NCBI GenBank assembly: GCA_026122225.1
Contig: JANEZZ010000464.1
Coordinates: forward strand, 151,501-215,500
Length of the DNA stretch: 64,000 nt
Direction of reading: 5' to 3'
From: Heloderma charlesbogerti
Lineage: Eukaryota > Chordata > Lepidosauria > Squamata > Helodermatidae
Under the pieces are notes generated by a model that saw only the letters and a program-made list of their open reading frames with translations, made no database searches and was not told the DNA's origin. The position numbers and the translations under genes were made by a program. This document shows, in pieces, positions 61,832-64,000 of the stretch (position 1 is the stretch's first letter; every line of letters starts with the position of its first letter).

Positions 61832-63100
61832 ACTCATTGGGAAGTTTTGTATGAAATCAAGAATTTCCCTTAATAAAGAGGTATTCATGAAATGGGCTGG
61901 GAGCTACAAAACATTGACGCAGCTGTCTCTCTCTTTGTCTTATTTTGGCTTTACAGCTGGTGTTTTGTTTTGTTTTTTAATTTTAAATCCCCTTTGCTGT
62001 TGTTGAAGGCTGGAATTGACTGTTAATGTTTTTAGGAATACACAATATAATAGGATGCAATATGCAAGGGACAGCAACACAAAAACACTAAACAGAACAG
62101 TCCCCATAGCAACAGACTTCCTTCCTTCCTTCCTTCCTTCCTTCCTTCCTTCCTTCCTTCCTTCCTTCCTTTCCTTTGCAAAATTGCAGAAGTTTTGGCT
62201 GCAGCGGTTCTGCGATAGGAGGGGCAGGAGTCCTGAGACCGAGTGGGCAGAGCCTAGGGGGATAAAGGGTGGTGTCTTGTGGATCAGGGGGTGGGGCCTG
62301 GGTGTTGGGGCGGAGCTTCATAGTGCCGTGGTGCGGGTGCAGAGGGCATTGCCTGGTTGTGCCTCTGGGGCGGGGCCTGATGAAGCCAAGAGGAACCCCC
62401 CCCCCCGGCTTTTGTTCAAGCAAAGCAAAAAACCTGCCCTCTCCTTTGATTTTGTCTCCTAATTCTGTGAGTCCAGTTGTTCCCCTGGAGACCCTGAAAA
62501 AGAAGCTGGCAAGCATAACGCCGCTGTTGGTACCAGTGGTACGGCTCGGATATTTTATACTTTGGACTCAACGGTGTTATGGGCCCCCCCGGCAATCATT
62601 CCTTCTACGTTCCTGATAGGTCAGAACAACAAAACGGTTTGCCAACCTTAATTTTTTTTTTTTAAGATATCCTCTGAGCATGTGCAATTCCGCATTTTAA
62701 GCTCATTTAAATCGTAGCACCGGTATGACTACAGGAATGAGATGGAATGTGCTTCTGCTTCTTTGATGGACTCAGCACCTGCCCCTCTCTAGGGGGGCAG
62801 GGCAGCGGGGTTTGGTCTAGCTGTGCCCCTGGTCTTGCAAATGCACATCTGTCACTTCAAAATAGCGCTGATTTTGGCTTTGTGGAGGGCGCTGTTTAAA
62901 ATGCCTCCGGCTGTGCTCTATTGATATCAGCCACGATCCAAAGAGCTGCTTAAAACAGTGCCCCCAAGCACAGAGGAATTTTGGCCACTTCCCTTTCAAT
63001 GATAGGCTCCCATATTATATCACAAGACTCCCCCCTGGTTTCAAATGTGGTTTGGTGCGTGGCTTTTGGGCAGGTTGTGCAGGGGGAAGGTGCTGATGCT
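61832..63100. other. Intergenic; (CCTT)n microsatellite, no gene
   Basis: (CTTC)n at about 62118-62172. A G-rich, GGGGCGGGGCC-containing block lies at 62220-62400 and ends in a C homopolymer at 62397-62405. No promoter or exon can be assigned to it. Confidence 0.5.
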
Positions 63101-63102
63101 GC

Positions 63103-63335
63103 TCTTAAGAACACCAGAAGAGCCGTGCCGGATCAGACCCAGGGTCCATCTAGCCCAGCATTCTGTTCACACAGTGGCCAACCAGCTGCCCACGGGAAGC
63201 CCACCAGCAGGGCAGGAGTGCAACACCACCCTTCTGCCCATGTTCTCCAGCAGCTGGTTTACATAGGTATCCTGCCTCTGGTACTGGAGGTAGCATACAG
63301 CCATCAGGAATATTTTCAAGGAAGATAGGCGCAAA
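63103..63335 (-). repeat. CR1-like LINE 3' end
   Basis: TTAAGAACACCAGAAGAGCC, GATCAGACCCAGGGTCCATC, TAGCCCAGCATTCTGTTCAC and ACAGTGGCCAACCAGCTGCC are the reversed 3' UTR of the CR1 copy at 37035-37625, followed by CTGCCTCTGGTACTGGAGGT. Only the 3' UTR remains. Confidence 0.88.
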
Positions 63336-63500
63336 GTACCCCCAGCTATTGATCTGGACAGGGGAAATCCAGGCGCTGATCAGAAACATGCTTTGCTTCA
63401 TCAAGATGGTTGCACCATGACCTACAGTGTTGCAAATATCCCCCCGCCCCCCGCCGTTCCATTCTGCAAATTTGATCATTGTTTTGTGCTTCCTTGTCAT

Positions 63501-63903
63501 TTGCTGTTGTTCGGTCGTTCAGTCATGTCCGACTCTTCGTGACCCCGTGGACCAGAGCACGCCAGGGCCTTCCTGTCCTGCGCTCTCTCCCGGAGCGTGC
63601 TCAAGTCCATATTCATTGCATCAGTGATGCTATCTAGCCATCTCATCCTCTGCCATCCCCTTCTCCTTTTGCCTTCGGTCTTTCCCAGCATCAGGGTCTT
63701 TTCCAATGACTTTTCTCTCCGCATTAGGTGGCCAAAATACTTGAGCTTCAGCTTCAGGATCTGTCCTTCCAATGAGCAGTCAGGGTTGATTTCCTTTAGG
63801 ATTGACTGGTTTGACCTCCTTGCAGCCCAGGGGACTCGTAAGAGTCTTCTCCAGCACCACAGTTGGAAAGCATCGATTCTTCGGCGCTCAGCCTTCCTTA
63901 TAG
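63501..63903 (-). mobile_element. 5'-truncated BovB (RTE) LINE with 11-bp target duplication
   Basis: The minus strand encodes the BovB reverse transcriptase C-terminus: KLKLKYFGHLMRREKSLEKT, LMLGKTEGKRRRGWQRMRWL, DSITDAMNMDLSTLRERAQD. The sequence then reaches the 3' end with GTCACGAAGAGTCGGACATG. It is flanked by TTCCTTGTCAT on both sides (63490-63500 and 63904-63914), so the whole 403-bp insertion event is preserved, 5'-truncated at 63903. The open frame is 91 codons but partial. Confidence 0.95.
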
Positions 63904-63914
63904 TTCCTTGTCAT

Positions 63915-64000
63915 GGCAGTGGGCAAAGTCTTATCCTCTGATCATGGCATATCCTGCTTGTGCCCACCCCGCCCACCCTGGATTTTGAGATCTCGCCAGG
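63915..64000. other. Window end, nothing recognised
   Basis: No supported feature. Confidence 0.5.

Noticed and set aside
62220..62400. CpG-island promoter suggested by the GGGGCGGGGCC boxes
   Set aside because: No adjacent exon, and the block looks like a G-rich low-complexity or unnamed repeat. Evidence is too thin to call a promoter.
55490..64000. A neighbouring gene downstream of SSU72, such as TMEM240, which I recall lies next to it in human
   Set aside because: No frame in this stretch resembles it. Everything recognisable here is repetitive, so any neighbour must lie beyond the window.

Overview
This is vertebrate nuclear DNA, most likely from a squamate reptile (a lizard or snake). 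It has a large intron-rich gene, no operon-like packing, and a repeat content typical of squamates: CR1 and L2-like LINEs, a BovB LINE fragment, tRNA-derived SINEs, 5S rRNA-derived SINEs, and many short palindromic hAT-type DNA elements.

One protein-coding gene is supported: SSU72, the RNA polymerase II CTD phosphatase, on the + strand. Four coding exons can be read directly: 24231-24374, 47238-47377, 53301-53419 and 54750-54851. They join in phase to give residues 27-194 of a 194-residue protein, followed by a 3' UTR and a poly(A) signal near 55456. Exon 1, with the start codon and the CX5R phosphatase loop, is not in the window and must lie upstream of base 1. Intron 1 is therefore longer than 24.2 kb. 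Intron 2 (22.9 kb) carries the 5' splice site and branch-site signals of a U12-type (minor spliceosome) intron, while introns 3 and 4 look like ordinary U2 introns.

Layout. 1-24230 is the 3' part of intron 1: a hairpin minisatellite at 1-715, scattered SINEs, LINE tails and MITEs, including a 526-bp CpG-rich nested palindrome with perfect 8-bp target duplications (10735-11260). 24375-47237 is intron 2: many hAT/foldback elements, CR1 and L2-like LINE pieces, a 12-copy 45-bp hairpin minisatellite (42162-42702) and a pair of related 400-bp MITEs (43321-44190). 47378-53300 is intron 3: a three-copy 171-bp 5S-SINE array, a putative solo LTR, a CR1 3' end, and LINE/SINE nests. 53420-54749 is intron 4, with long CA/TA microsatellites. 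55490-64000 is intergenic: SINEs, MITEs, a 290-bp polypurine tract, a solo LTR inserted in a SINE, a hAT MITE with perfect target duplication, and a 5'-truncated BovB insertion with an 11-bp duplication.

The recurrent theme is inverted symmetry. More than 20 copies of one foldback family, whose arms carry an ACTACAACTCCCA-type motif resembling the ZNF143/THAP11 site, are spread through the window. A tandem array of its core opens the window, and several copies sit inside older SINEs. No CRISPR, bacterial or plasmid features are present. Long open frames in minisatellites and repeats are not genes. Stretches not listed were read and showed nothing recognisable.
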